64,000 nt of DNA. Origin: Cerioporus squamosus (lineage: Eukaryota; Basidiomycota; Agaricomycetes; Polyporales; Polyporaceae). Both the position numbers and the translations under genes were made by a program. Shown here in pieces: positions 27,990-38,600 of the stretch (positions are counted from its first letter, which is position 1; every line of letters begins with the position of its first letter). The notes under the pieces are model-generated. The model did no database searches. It saw only the letters and a list, made by a program, of their open reading frames with translations, and was not told the origin of the DNA. The stretch spans positions 558,001 to 622,000 of the forward strand of contig JABYQS010000001.1 of NCBI GenBank assembly GCA_022592435.1, written 5' to 3'.

Positions 27990-29682
27990 ATGCGACCTTC
28001 TCGTGCACGTACGCCACGAGCGCGTACCGGTTCCGCACAAGGTAAGAGAAGAAGTCTCTCTCCAGTAGCTATCCCTAACGCCTGTGTCATGGGAAACATA
28101 GGTTCTCGAAGAGCGAGTAGTGTGCCTGCAGGCGGTAGTTCAAAACCGGAATGGATACTGGGTGAGCATAGATTACAGCCAACCTTGTCTGTGGGCGATC
28201 AGCGCTCACTGTCTAGCGTTGGGCATGCATCTCTAGATTGCGTACTGTTGTCTCCGCGGAAAAGAAGTAGGGATCGTCGTCACCTTCTTTTCGCAATAGC
28301 ATAGCTCAATACATTCTCGCAGAGCGGACGAATACCCACGAAGACCCTCAGCCAAATGGAGAAATGCACGGCGCAGATCCTTCACGTTCCGGTGAGTTCT
28401 GAATGCATGCTATCTGTATCCACCCGTGAATGAGTCAATGCATTCCGCAGAGACCAAGAAGCTCCCCAGGCGCATGACACGGTCCCAGACCCGAGATGAT
28501 GCCCCGCCTTCTTCCAGGACGCGTTCGCGGAGCGCAGCACGTGCTTCGAGCACAGCGCAAACATCGGAGACCCGGCCAAGACGCAGAGCAGCCTCCTCAA
28601 CGCGTGCCGCGAGCGAAGCACCCTCGGTACTGTCCTCCGCCGCACGACCGCGCCGCACCTCAGCCCGTACCTCGACAGCACTCGGGAAGCCCGCATTGAC
28701 GTCCCGAGGGTCTGCCGTACTTGCATCTGCATCAACTTCGCGGCTGACACGCAGAGGCCGCACGTCGGAGAAGGGCAAGGCCAGAGCCCTCCCAGCCGGC
28801 TCCGACATGTCCACGTCTGCTTCAGTCGACGACTCCTGGGACGTCGATTCGTCCGTGAGCCGGACGCGGCAGAACGTGAAGCGGCGGAGGGTCTCTCCGC
28901 CACATTTATCGCTCAGGCTCGAGTTGGACGGGACCGAGCTGGACGATGAATACGACAGCCAGAAGACAGCTGTGGAGGAGGACTTCCACATGTTGGAAGG
29001 CCCGGACACATTGCCCTGGATTCCGGTCAACCCGCTTTCCGAAGGCTCGGAGTACGTTCCGCCCGGTGTCAACGCGCTGATAGAGGGTATGATATACTGC
29101 CCTTACTTCCAGAACTCGTCCAGTGGGTGGCAGCTGACCTCCCATTTCACCTCAGATATGAAACGCGCCCTGGTTGTGCACAGGTCCGAACGGGAGCGGG
29201 CTGAGAACAGGTACGCCGAGGAAATGCAGAAACGGCGCGAGCTGGAGCAAGAAGCCGCGCGCCTTGCGGCGGCGAACCGCGCACTCGAGGCCGAGCGATC
29301 TGCATGGACGACAGCTGCGGCCGAGTCGCTGGCGTCCTCACTGGAGGATGCATTTGTGTCGGACGTGACGCGCAGGCTCACGGAAGAGATGTTTCCGAGC
29401 CTCAAAGTGTCCCGCCAGCGCCCCGATTCCGAACACTTTCCTCCATCTCAGTCGCAGACTACGCCAAATACAGGTGCTCTGAGCCGTCCCCCGGCGAGCA
29501 CGGTAGCAAACATCGCAGACACGGACCTCGAGATGTCAGACGGCGCATATACCCAGCTTCGCAGCACGGAAGAGCGTGACGTCCACGCTCGGAACGGAGG
29601 ACCGTCAAAGTTACTACCACATGAGGTTCAAGGCTCTAACTCACCCCACGACGAGAATGGCACGATACCCAGCGAAGCATGA
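27990..29682 (+). CDS. Low-complexity basic protein with coiled coil, function unknown
   Basis: Four exons, all joined in phase 1: 27990 (MRPSRARTPRARTG), then GSRRASSVPAGG, then ERTNTHEDPQPNGEMHG, then the long exon from about 28450 to the stop at 29680-29682. The phase agreement of three successive introns supports this start over the ATG at 28426. The protein begins with an Arg/Ser/Thr-rich region of about 150 residues, contains an acidic central segment, and has a heptad-like charged helix (RAENRYAEEMQKRRELEQEA) at 29195-29320. No known domain was recognised. The basic N-terminus suggests nuclear location, which is inference. Confidence 0.65.
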
Positions 29683-30803
29683 CGCATCGCTACCGTCCTA
29701 TCATGTGCGGCTGGTTATGTCATGGTCCGAGACGAGGTCTTGGGCCGCCGGCGGTGAGTGCGAACGTTTGAACCTCCTGTCGGTGACCCAGGGGCAGCTC
29801 CATGGGAGCTTCTCAGCCCGTCTATCTGCGCCTGGGAAGCTGGAACCTCGTGAGATGACTGCATGGATGCTGATCTTCATCAGCTTCTAGGTTGCGCACT
29901 GTATATGAAACCGTACGTCAACGTGGCGGACCTTGCAGCTTGGTTTAAATTCTTGGAGTGACGACAGCGGCACCCTCGCCTCCGGTCCCACCTAGGGTGA
30001 ACCGTCCCGACCTTCTGGCCCCATGGGATCGGAGAGACAATAGGCTCGGGCTGGAGTGAATGGGAAGATCCCCTGGAATCTTGGTGGACGAATGTAATTG
30101 AATTGGCATAAACGCTACACACCACGCACGCCGGGGCTAGATGCCGCTTCGCAGGTCACGGAACGACGCACAGGACCTCGGGCGTACGTGCGATCCGTGG
30201 GGACACGAACGTGCGATTGCGTCTGCCTCGAAGAGGACGGGCGTCATAGTTATAGGTACATTGTACGTGTGCTAGTGCGTTGTTTCTGCTAGACTGTTCG
30301 CTCGCGCCTTGCGGCGTGGGCGTGACGTGCATAGGCTGGGATGCGGGACAAGATTTGGAATACGACAGTTACGGCTCGACGTATGGATGGGGAAGGATTA
30401 CAGACGATGGACGATGGAACGATTAGATGCGATAGGTTTAGGAAGTTAATCATAGAGGGATTGGGACACCAATGCAATCAGACCGAAACAAGACTTCTGC
30501 ACTCGCGGGGAACAGAGTTCAGAGAACTACTCGAGTCCGGAGGAGATCAAGACGGGATACACCAATGATACGCGGATTTACCAAGAGAAAAACAGAAGAC
30601 AGGATGATTAGGTATACAGTGTCTGCGGGTGATCGTGGATGGGATATAACAACTTTTCAGGACTGCAGGGAATTGTATGCAATGGGGTTTCGTGATAGCC
30701 ATTGTGCTGGATGCGATGAGAGGAATGCATATGGAGGCCATGAGAATAAAATATGTACCCAATGGTATGGTCGTTTGGCGGAGATGGTGGCGACTCGGGG
30801 CGT
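29683..30803. other. Long convergent intergenic region
   Basis: 1.1 kb between converging genes. The part at 30330-30780 is more AT-rich than its surroundings. Short frames are present, but none has a recognisable domain or codon pattern, and no terminal repeats were noticed. Confidence 0.5.
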
Positions 30804-32194
30804 TTAGCTCCAGAGCTCTCCCGCATGGGACTCGTCGAGCGTCGCGAGACCCTCAGTCATGCGCAGGGCTTCGTAATCATTGATCCCTGCGGCGCCGTTG
30901 GCCATGGCGAGGGTGAGCGCTGCGATCGCCTTTTCGGAGCGAGAGGCAGTGGATGGGAGATGAGGGGACGACGGTGGCGTGTTGAAGCCAGGCACGACCG
31001 TGTTGGAAGAGTTCGAGGCGGTGACCACCGGGGCCGCACTCTCACCAAGTTGGTGAGAGAGTGGAAGCGACACAAGCGAGGAGTTTGTCGACACAGAGTA
31101 TGTGTGGGACAAAGCTGGCGTGGAGAAGATGCCGGACGAGGATAGTTCGGTGTCCATGTCCGCATGGCCCTCGTCGTCGGATGAATACGCCGACCGGTTG
31201 GAGGCGCGGTCCACTGGGGAAGAGCTGCGCTCACTGCCATCGAAGCCTGCGAAAGGAGACGACTGCGTCTCCAACTCAGGGATGTCGACCTCCATCATGC
31301 TCATGGACAGCGCCCTTTTCTTGTGCCCAGGACTGTGTGCCACGGGGAGCGAAGATGCCTCGCCGACGATGAACAGATCGTCCTCGTCCTCAGATTGCTC
31401 TGCAACTGCCTCGGTGACCTGCAGGGTGTCGTAAAACGACGTAATGCGCCGACCGAGACGCGGTGCCTGACTAGACTGCGCCTCAAGCACAGGCGGAGAT
31501 CCTGGGACCAGCCTCTCGGAGCGCGGAGAGCGGAGGCGCGAGCTTTCCCAGTCCTGCATGCGGCGTAGGAGGCCTTCGTTGCTATCCGCCACACTACGGT
31601 GCAGCTCCCCAAGGGCGCTCGCTCGGAGGCGGCGAGCCTCGTCCGATGAGATGCGCTCGCGTTCTCGTGACGCTTCCCGAGACCAACGTGCGCGCGCAGA
31701 GCTGACCCCAGGATGGGGGTGGCGTCTGGGCTTCTTCTCGGGCCTCTGTGAGAAGAACTGGAAGGCGGCTGAAGTGGATGGGAGACGGGCCGTCGATGGG
31801 AGCTCGAGGACGGGCGTCTCAGATGGTTCTGCAGGGAAGATGGGATCGGATGAGGGTGCGCCAAAGCCAAAGCTGGAGGTCTCGTCGGAGGACTCCTCGG
31901 TCTACGAGATCAAGGAGGGTGCTCGATGAGCATACAGGGAGGGTAACGACGCGTGGGACGAGCACTCACATCATGATCTCTGCGGGCGCGCTTTCCTCTC
32001 CGCCACTGGTCGACATCCCACTTCTCTGCGGGTTGGTGATGAGCGAGGTCGTTGTAGGATGGGCTTCGGATAGAGCTCGGGCGTGAGCGTTTGAGGGAGA
32101 GACGCCATTTGACGTCGTCTGGCTTACGGCGGGGGAGGGGAGATGAAGCGGAGTGGGATCGGCGGCGATGGGAGAGACGGGTAGGCGACGACAT
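30804..32194 (-). CDS. Ser-rich protein, function unknown
   Basis: Two exons. ATG at 32194-32192 starts MSSPTRLSHRRRSHS; exon 1 ends RRDHD at a GTGAGT donor near 31969. The acceptor TAG precedes ACCGAGGAG near 31903, after which the frame is open to the stop at 30806-30804. The first exon has an Arg/Ser-rich start and a DDVKWRLSLKR segment; the second encodes an Arg-rich helix (REASRERERISSDEARRLRA), acidic patches (EQSEDEDDLF) and many Ser/Pro sites. No domain was recognised. The second exon reads upstream through a GTG codon, so the ATG at 31592 is internal rather than the start. Confidence 0.65.
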
Positions 32195-33467
32195 GGACAA
32201 GAGAGGCGGATTCTGTGTGGAGAACGCGCCGAACGACGAACAGATGCGGGCGGGCGTCGAGCAGGGACGGGGCGGATGAGGGGAGCGGACAGGAACCAGG
32301 CGTGCACGGGAGGACCACTGCAGGCTCAGCTGGAGTGGAACGCCTCCGCTCCTCTATACATACAGTTCTGCTCGGCAACGCCCGGGAGTCAATGACCGCC
32401 GCTTCCTTTCCGGGACAGCCAGGCCTTCTCTCTATCTGCGCGCATGTCTGCGCCTCGCTTGAAGCCCGCATTTCTCAGCAAACGACCACTGCTATGTCAG
32501 ACCAATTCTGAATTCACACCCGCACGCGTCCCGCATATCTGCCCTGCCGTCGCTGCGGCTCGGCCAGCCAGGGGACTCAGACGCGTCACGGTCTCGAGGT
32601 GACCAGCCTTTGCTTTGATCCCCCATCCATCAGGTTCTATCTGCTCGCATGGTGCGTCCTGATTGCTACTCTACGAGCGTATGCTGCGTACCCCATGGTG
32701 AATTCCCGGCCTCACCGCCAGCCCCGGGGCCGCGCGGAGGCAGTCCCAACCCGCCGGAAGGTCGTGGGGGAGAATTACAGCGTGCTCCTCGGTCCGACTT
32801 TCTTTGCCCCGCGATGACATCGCGCTGCCCTGCTTCTAAAAGCTTGAGTCTCTTTACTTCGTGGCCAGGCTGCTGAGGCTTCCGCACTAAAAGCGCCGTG
32901 CGAGAACGGGCGGTAGGTCCGCTGAGGCGCCATCGCCGGGCTGCCGCCTCCAAGCAAGTGCCAGTGGCAACATCTTGCTCGTACTAACTGCGACGCGAGA
33001 CTCGCTCAGACACCTCGTGCGTCGAAATACAAGAGGTGGATGCAGACGGTTGAAACTCAGCATTACGTTGGTGGTACCCATGACATTCCAATGGTACTCG
33101 TCTGCGATGGAAGGTGCGTTGCTCCCTCAATATTGTACCAGTATCGTCCGGGATCAGGCTAACAAGCGACGACCAGCTCAGTGACGTGACCCCACACGGG
33201 CGACAATAACCAGGTCCACCACCCCATACCGAAGCCGTCGTCCGGAATACAGCCTTCCCCGCCCTTTCCCCGACCCCACACGGATCGACGTTGGTCCGAG
33301 CTTTACCCCGCCGCGTAGGACGCGCGAAGCACACGTCCCGTGGTGGGTGTCGGGCCATCGTCGGTTGGGTCTTGCAGTCGTCTCGCGCATATATGGCTGT
33401 ATGCGCTGTCCGACGACTCTTGCTTGCTCCCGACCATCTTGCGCCCCCAGCTCGAAGTCGTGCAACA
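32195..33467. promoter_or_regulatory. Divergent region upstream of GH131 gene with repeated CreA-like sites
   Basis: 1.27 kb without a gene. The 12-mer GACCCCACACGG occurs twice, at 33188-33199 and 33272-33283. Its complement contains GTGGGG, which fits the SYGGRG consensus of the carbon-catabolite repressor CreA/Mig1. A TATA-like CATATATG is at 33388-33395, 73 nt before the ATG. Confidence 0.5.
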
Positions 33468-34830
33468 ATGAAGAGCTTCGCATCGTTCGTGGTGTTCGCG
33501 TCCGCCGCTTCGGCAGCTGTCGTCTGGGACGGAAGGTTCAACAACTACACGTAAGTAACGTGTTTGCGAGCCGAACAGGGCGGGAGTCCCTGCTTCGCCG
33601 CACCTGCTTGGTGGCGTGCGGAGTCGAGCAGCAGGTTCACTCCGATCTATTGTGCAGGACCGCCGCCGACTTTGATCAATGGAGCTGGAGCAACCAGGTG
33701 GGGGCGTACCAGACGTACATTTACGTGAGTATCGTGCAGCTGTCGTCCACCTAACATACTCACCGCCCATGCAGGGAAACCAGCATGTTAGTAGCGCGTG
33801 CTTGGGGTGCACCCCTCATTCATGGCCTCATCTGACTTGACGGCTCAGGGCGAGAAGGCTTCGTCGTGGCTCACTCTTGGAAGCCAGTTCATGAACCCGG
33901 CCAGTGCGTTGGCGCCACTCCTCCGAATAAGTGTACGCGCTCTGCTGACGCCACACATTCAGCCAAGAACGAGAAACAAGGCGTCAAGGTCAAGATAAAC
34001 GCACTGTCGACATGGAACGGAGGCCCCATGCTCAGGACCGAGCTTCTGCCTCAGACGACGAACTCGCTCTCCGGCCACCTGTACTACCATGTCTCGCTCC
34101 AGATTCCCACTGTCAACCCGCCAGGTCCGTAGCCGTTCCGTGCTTGTCAGAGGGATCCACGGTGGGAGCGCTGACATTGGTACCCCAGATCCGGCATACG
34201 AACATCAGGTGAGTATATCGGTGCTCCGAGGACTGACCTCATGCTATGTACCAGTATTGGAGCATGAACGGACCCTGACGCTCGGTTGTCATCCTGTAGA
34301 TCGTTTTCTGGGAAGGGCATTACGCCGATATCAAGTATGGCCAATTGAGCGGTGAGGCTCGTAATCGCCGCATCGAGGGAACTCGTTGACGTTCATGTGA
34401 TTGCAGGCCAGAACGGCGTCGCGGATACCTTGCAGGTCATCACCGGCGGCAAGAGCATCTGGTCCGTGCAGCCCGTAAAAGGCACCTGGGTGCGTTCACG
34501 ATCTTCCTTCTCACTTGCACGCTGTCATGCTGAGGTCTGCTTGCCAGTATAACTTCATCCTCGAGACTGGCTCTCCTGGAGGGCTCTGGGTCTCTACGGG
34601 AAGCAGCGCGCTGCAGAAGGTCTACACGGGCTCGCTGAACGGGAATGGCGGGACGGACTGGCATGTCGGTGCGTACTTCCTCGCTGGCTTCCCTCGGAGG
34701 AGCTGAATCAAGCGTCCGAACAGGTGCATTGAGGCTGCCCTTGAACGGCAACACGCAAGTGATCAACGAGACCGACATCTACTACAGCGGCATCTACGTC
34801 GAAGACTCTGGCCCGACAACGACGCCTTGA
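33468..34830 (+). CDS. Glycoside hydrolase family 131 beta-glucanase (secreted)
   Basis: About nine exons. ATG at 33468 begins a signal peptide (MKSFASFVVFASAASAA). The mature protein starts VVWDGRFNNYT and continues DFDQWSWSNQVGAYQTYIY, with a 12-nt exon (GNQH, about 33776-33787) before GEKASSWLTLG. Family-typical blocks follow: WNGGPMLRTELLPQT, YYHVSLQ, EHQIVFWEGHYADIKYG, SIWSVQPVKGTWYNF and DWHVGALRLPLNG, ending DIYYSGIYVEDSGP. GH131 enzymes act on beta-1,3/1,6- and beta-1,4-glucans; the His and Arg/Glu residues of the LRTE and EHQ blocks line the active groove in the family. There is no carbohydrate-binding module. The GH3 gene lies downstream on the same strand and would cleave the released oligosaccharides. 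Confidence 0.9.
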
Positions 34831-35694
34831 GGTTGAGACGACCGGACCAAGCATGCGGAGCCATAGGGATGTGTCGTGATCGAAAAGCAGGCCATGTACT
34901 TATGTTCGTTAGGATATGCGTATGTCTCAACTCCGGTCACGTTATGCCGACATGTCGACTTTGCTTCCCAGGTCGTCAGAGCTCTGATCTCATCCGGGGC
35001 AGCCTTCGTGGACTGTCCGGCGGCCCGTCGGGTGGCGGGTCAGATTGTCGTCAGGATCATTGCGCAGCTCGGTTCCGACAGAGAGGCTTTGCGGAGAAGC
35101 CACGGATCGCCGTGTGTACGCGTTCACTGCTGCTTTGCTGCTTTACTTGATGTCCGCTGCCAGAAGGCCCTTCCTCCGGTAATTGGGAGACCGGTATGTG
35201 ACATTCTGGTATTCAGGCTCGTGTGTCGGGTCGGGCGACGTCATTACCGCGGGGTCTTCTCATCAGCTTTTCTACGTAGCTCGCATCCGTGATGGCAGGC
35301 GCCCGCATCTCCGAAGTACGGCAGGCTACAGTGTCGATGTCATGGCGAGCAGCCAACTGCTGACCTGCTCGCCCGGTATTTGGCGCGAGGCGGTCGCGCA
35401 GCCCAAGCGGACGCAGCAACGAAGAGAAGGCCGGCTGACCCTGCCCACAAGCCAACGGCATGAGAACATCGAGAAGAAGAGTCGAATGTGACGAGAGCCC
35501 TGCGCAGGTGATTCAGATGATGTGCCATCCTCCGAGGCCCCCGCGACGCTCAATCGGCGACGGTGGCGGGCAGATCTCGCCCTTGCGAGCGTACGAACTC
35601 CGTGCATCGCTCCCGTACCTGGCACTGCGGCCGACTCTTATAGGACGCCGTCCCCGCTTCCCCGCACGGCCATCCACGCGCTCAGACTTTCACC
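34831..35694. other. Intergenic region GH131 / GH3
   Basis: 864 bp in tandem orientation, containing a weak TATA-like TCTTATAGG at 35635-35643, 52 nt before the GH3 ATG. No gene was recognised. Confidence 0.5.
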
Positions 35695-38600
35695 ATGGCA
35701 CTCTTCGCCCTCGTCCCTGCGGTGGTCGCCCTCGCGTATGCGCTCGCTCTGGGCTGCCAGGCCACTGCCGCGGCCACGGACGCCTGCACGACTGGCAGCG
35801 GGTGCGTGGCACGCGACCATAATTGCCCGATCCAGCGAGCACTAACGTTGTGGCGTTAACCTCGCTCAGCGCGAACCTTACTACGTGCTCGACCGGATAC
35901 AGCTGTGTGGCTATCAATGACAGTGAGTCCGCGCTCCGAAAGCATATGTGGCTGTAACTGTGCCAGTGGTTGATGCTTGACCGCGCTGTGCGCCGAAAGC
36001 GTCGGTATGTATGCTGGACCAACAGACGTCTACTTCCACCGCCAAGACGGGCACCGCCACGATTCACGCGAATGTTGCAAACGTCAATCCCCTGTGGGCG
36101 GCGGCGTACGCGAAGGTCAGTCCCACGAGAGATGCGCTGAACCAGGCTGACTACAAATGTCGATTTCATCAGGCCAAGCCTGTTGTGGCCAACCTGTCCA
36201 ACGCCGACAAGGCCAGCCTCGGAACAGGTGAGGGTTCTACGCATTTTTGAGCACGCAAATGCGCAGGTTGGAACAATATGTTGTAGGTCTGGGTCTGATT
36301 GGAGGGCCTTGTATCGGGTCGACCGATCCTGTCGACGCGATTCCTGGTTGGAACGGCCTTTGCTTGCAAGGTGAGCCCACCCTATGATGTATCCACACGG
36401 AGTTGCATCCATTTAACGCGAGATGTCCTGCAGACAGTCCCGTCGGCGTTCGCTACGTTGACCACAACTCGGTGTTTCCTGCGTGAGTTAAACCTGGCTT
36501 AGAGGCATAGCGTTGATTGACAGGCACTTCTGCAGAGGAATCAATGCGGCCGCTACGTGAGTAGTTGCGCAGTGTGCACACTTCTCTCATGAGTACTGAG
36601 CACTCACAGATGGAACCGTACTCTCCTCGTGCCCGCGGTGAAGCAATGGGAGCGGAGTTCCGCGGGAAGGGTATCAACGTCGCTCTCGGACCCATGATGT
36701 GAGAGCTAGCACTGCGACAACCATTCAAACGCTAACGTGGTTGCATGCAGGAACCTCATGCGCGCACCAGCGGCCGGTCGGAACTGGGAAGGGTCAGTCC
36801 ATCCGGAACCCAGTGCATTGCTAGTGTCATCTCGCTGACTATTTATGAAGAGCTGGTGGTGACCCGTATTTGACTGGTGAAGTCGCGTACGAGTTGATCT
36901 CCGGCATTCAGTCTCAGGGCGTCCAGGCTTGCGCGAAGCATCTCATCAACAAGTAAGGGTGTACCTGCCACAATCATTGGATGATTAACCAACGTCCTGA
37001 CAGTGAGCAAGAGCATTTCCGCGAGAGTAGCTCCTCTATCGTCGACGACAAGTGAGTGCCCTGCACGTCCCTGGACGGCTAACCTCATCCATGTCCGCCC
37101 AGGACGCAGCATGAACTTTACCTCCATCCGGTGGGTAACGATAATGATACATGACCGGCTGACCGGTGGCTCAAACTCCTCGCCTCAGTTCCTGCGCAGC
37201 GTGCAAGCGAACGTCGCGTCAGTGATGTGCAGTTACAGTACGTATCTACCTCCACACGCTCTCATCGAGTACAGATCTCATTTCTTATGTAACGCAGATC
37301 AGAGTAGGTCACGACTGGGGCTTTTGAGGCTTGTTCAACACTGACAGTCGATCGACCGTAGTCAATGGAACATTTGCATGCGAGAACGACAAGGTCCTCA
37401 ACGGCCTGCTCAAGGGAGAGCTCGGCTTCCAAGGATGTGAGTACCCACATGCTGTCAAAGTAACGCTCCTGCTGACGGCGATTCTCAGATGTGATGTCTG
37501 GTAGGCCATTGTGGGGAATTAGCTATCGCTCGGTCTAACATCCGCCTTGTAGACTGGTATGCCACCCACTCGACCGCTCCCGCTGCAAACGGAGGACTGG
37601 ATGTGAGTTCAAGCTTGTGCCTCCAAGTCGATCTTGCTGAAAGGTTGCTGGTACTAGATGACCATGCCTGGCGACAAGTTCTTTGCTTCATTCAGCAGGT
37701 AAGCGTCCTTCTCGATTATTATATATCGTATCTTGAGCCAGAGCCAGAGCTGACTACTGTTCTTCAGCTACTTCGGCAGCACCCTCGTCGACGCTGTCAA
37801 AGACGGGGATGTCCCTCAGGAGCGTCTCGATGTGAGTCTCATACTATCTATATTACGATGCTATTCTGACGATCACGCAAGGACATGGCCACCCGCATTC
37901 TTGCTGCTTGGTACGCCTCCTGTTACGGAGCCGCTTCTCATACGGGACTAATCCGCGGGAATTGATAGGTACATGCTGGGGCAAGACGAGGGCTATCCAG
38001 CAACCAACTTCAACTCTTGGCTCTCTTTCCTTGGTTCACACGTCGACGTACAGGGAGACCATGGCAGGTGAGTTAATCTCAGCTCTCCGAACGCGTCCTA
38101 TTTAGTATGATATGCATACAGCCTCATCCGCACGATCGGGTCTGCCTCTGCCGTCCTGCTGAAGAACTCGGGCAGCGTCCTGCCCCTCAAAGCTCCGAAG
38201 ACGATGTCTATCGTCGGCACAGGCGCACGGTCAGGTCTCTTAGGCGCAAACGAGTGAGGATCCGCGAGTAAATACAAGAAGCCGGTATCATGTACTGACC
38301 TTCCAAAGATGTCTCGACCATAGCTGCAACGACGGCGTGCTTGCGGTTGGGTGGGGAAGCGGGTGAGTGTGTCATGCCCCTGGAAAGACTAGCAGCATCA
38401 ACTCACCCATGACACGCGTCACAGCACGGCTACCTTCCCTTACCTCGTTGCGGTGAGCGGTGCCCAGTCCAGTCCCCAGTCTCAGTGTTTTGACAAATCT
38501 CCTTGGCCATAGCCTCAGGACGCTATCACCACCCGCGTGAAAGCTGAAGGCACGACTGTCTCGTCGTGGACCTTCAGTGACGATGTTAACCTGTCCGCGA

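Noticed and set aside
30330..30800. AT-richer patch considered as a transposon remnant
   Set aside because: No terminal repeats, target duplication or transposase-like frame found.
31301..31870. 189-codon minus-strand frame
   Set aside because: It overlaps, in another frame, the exon that continues upstream in frame to a consistent acceptor; no motif of its own.
36001..36031. 21-nt intron (GTATGT...CAACAG) with a 5-nt micro-exon in the GH3 gene
   Set aside because: Too short to be spliced; reading straight through from the acceptor at 35999 keeps frame and supplies the fourth CBM1-like Cys.
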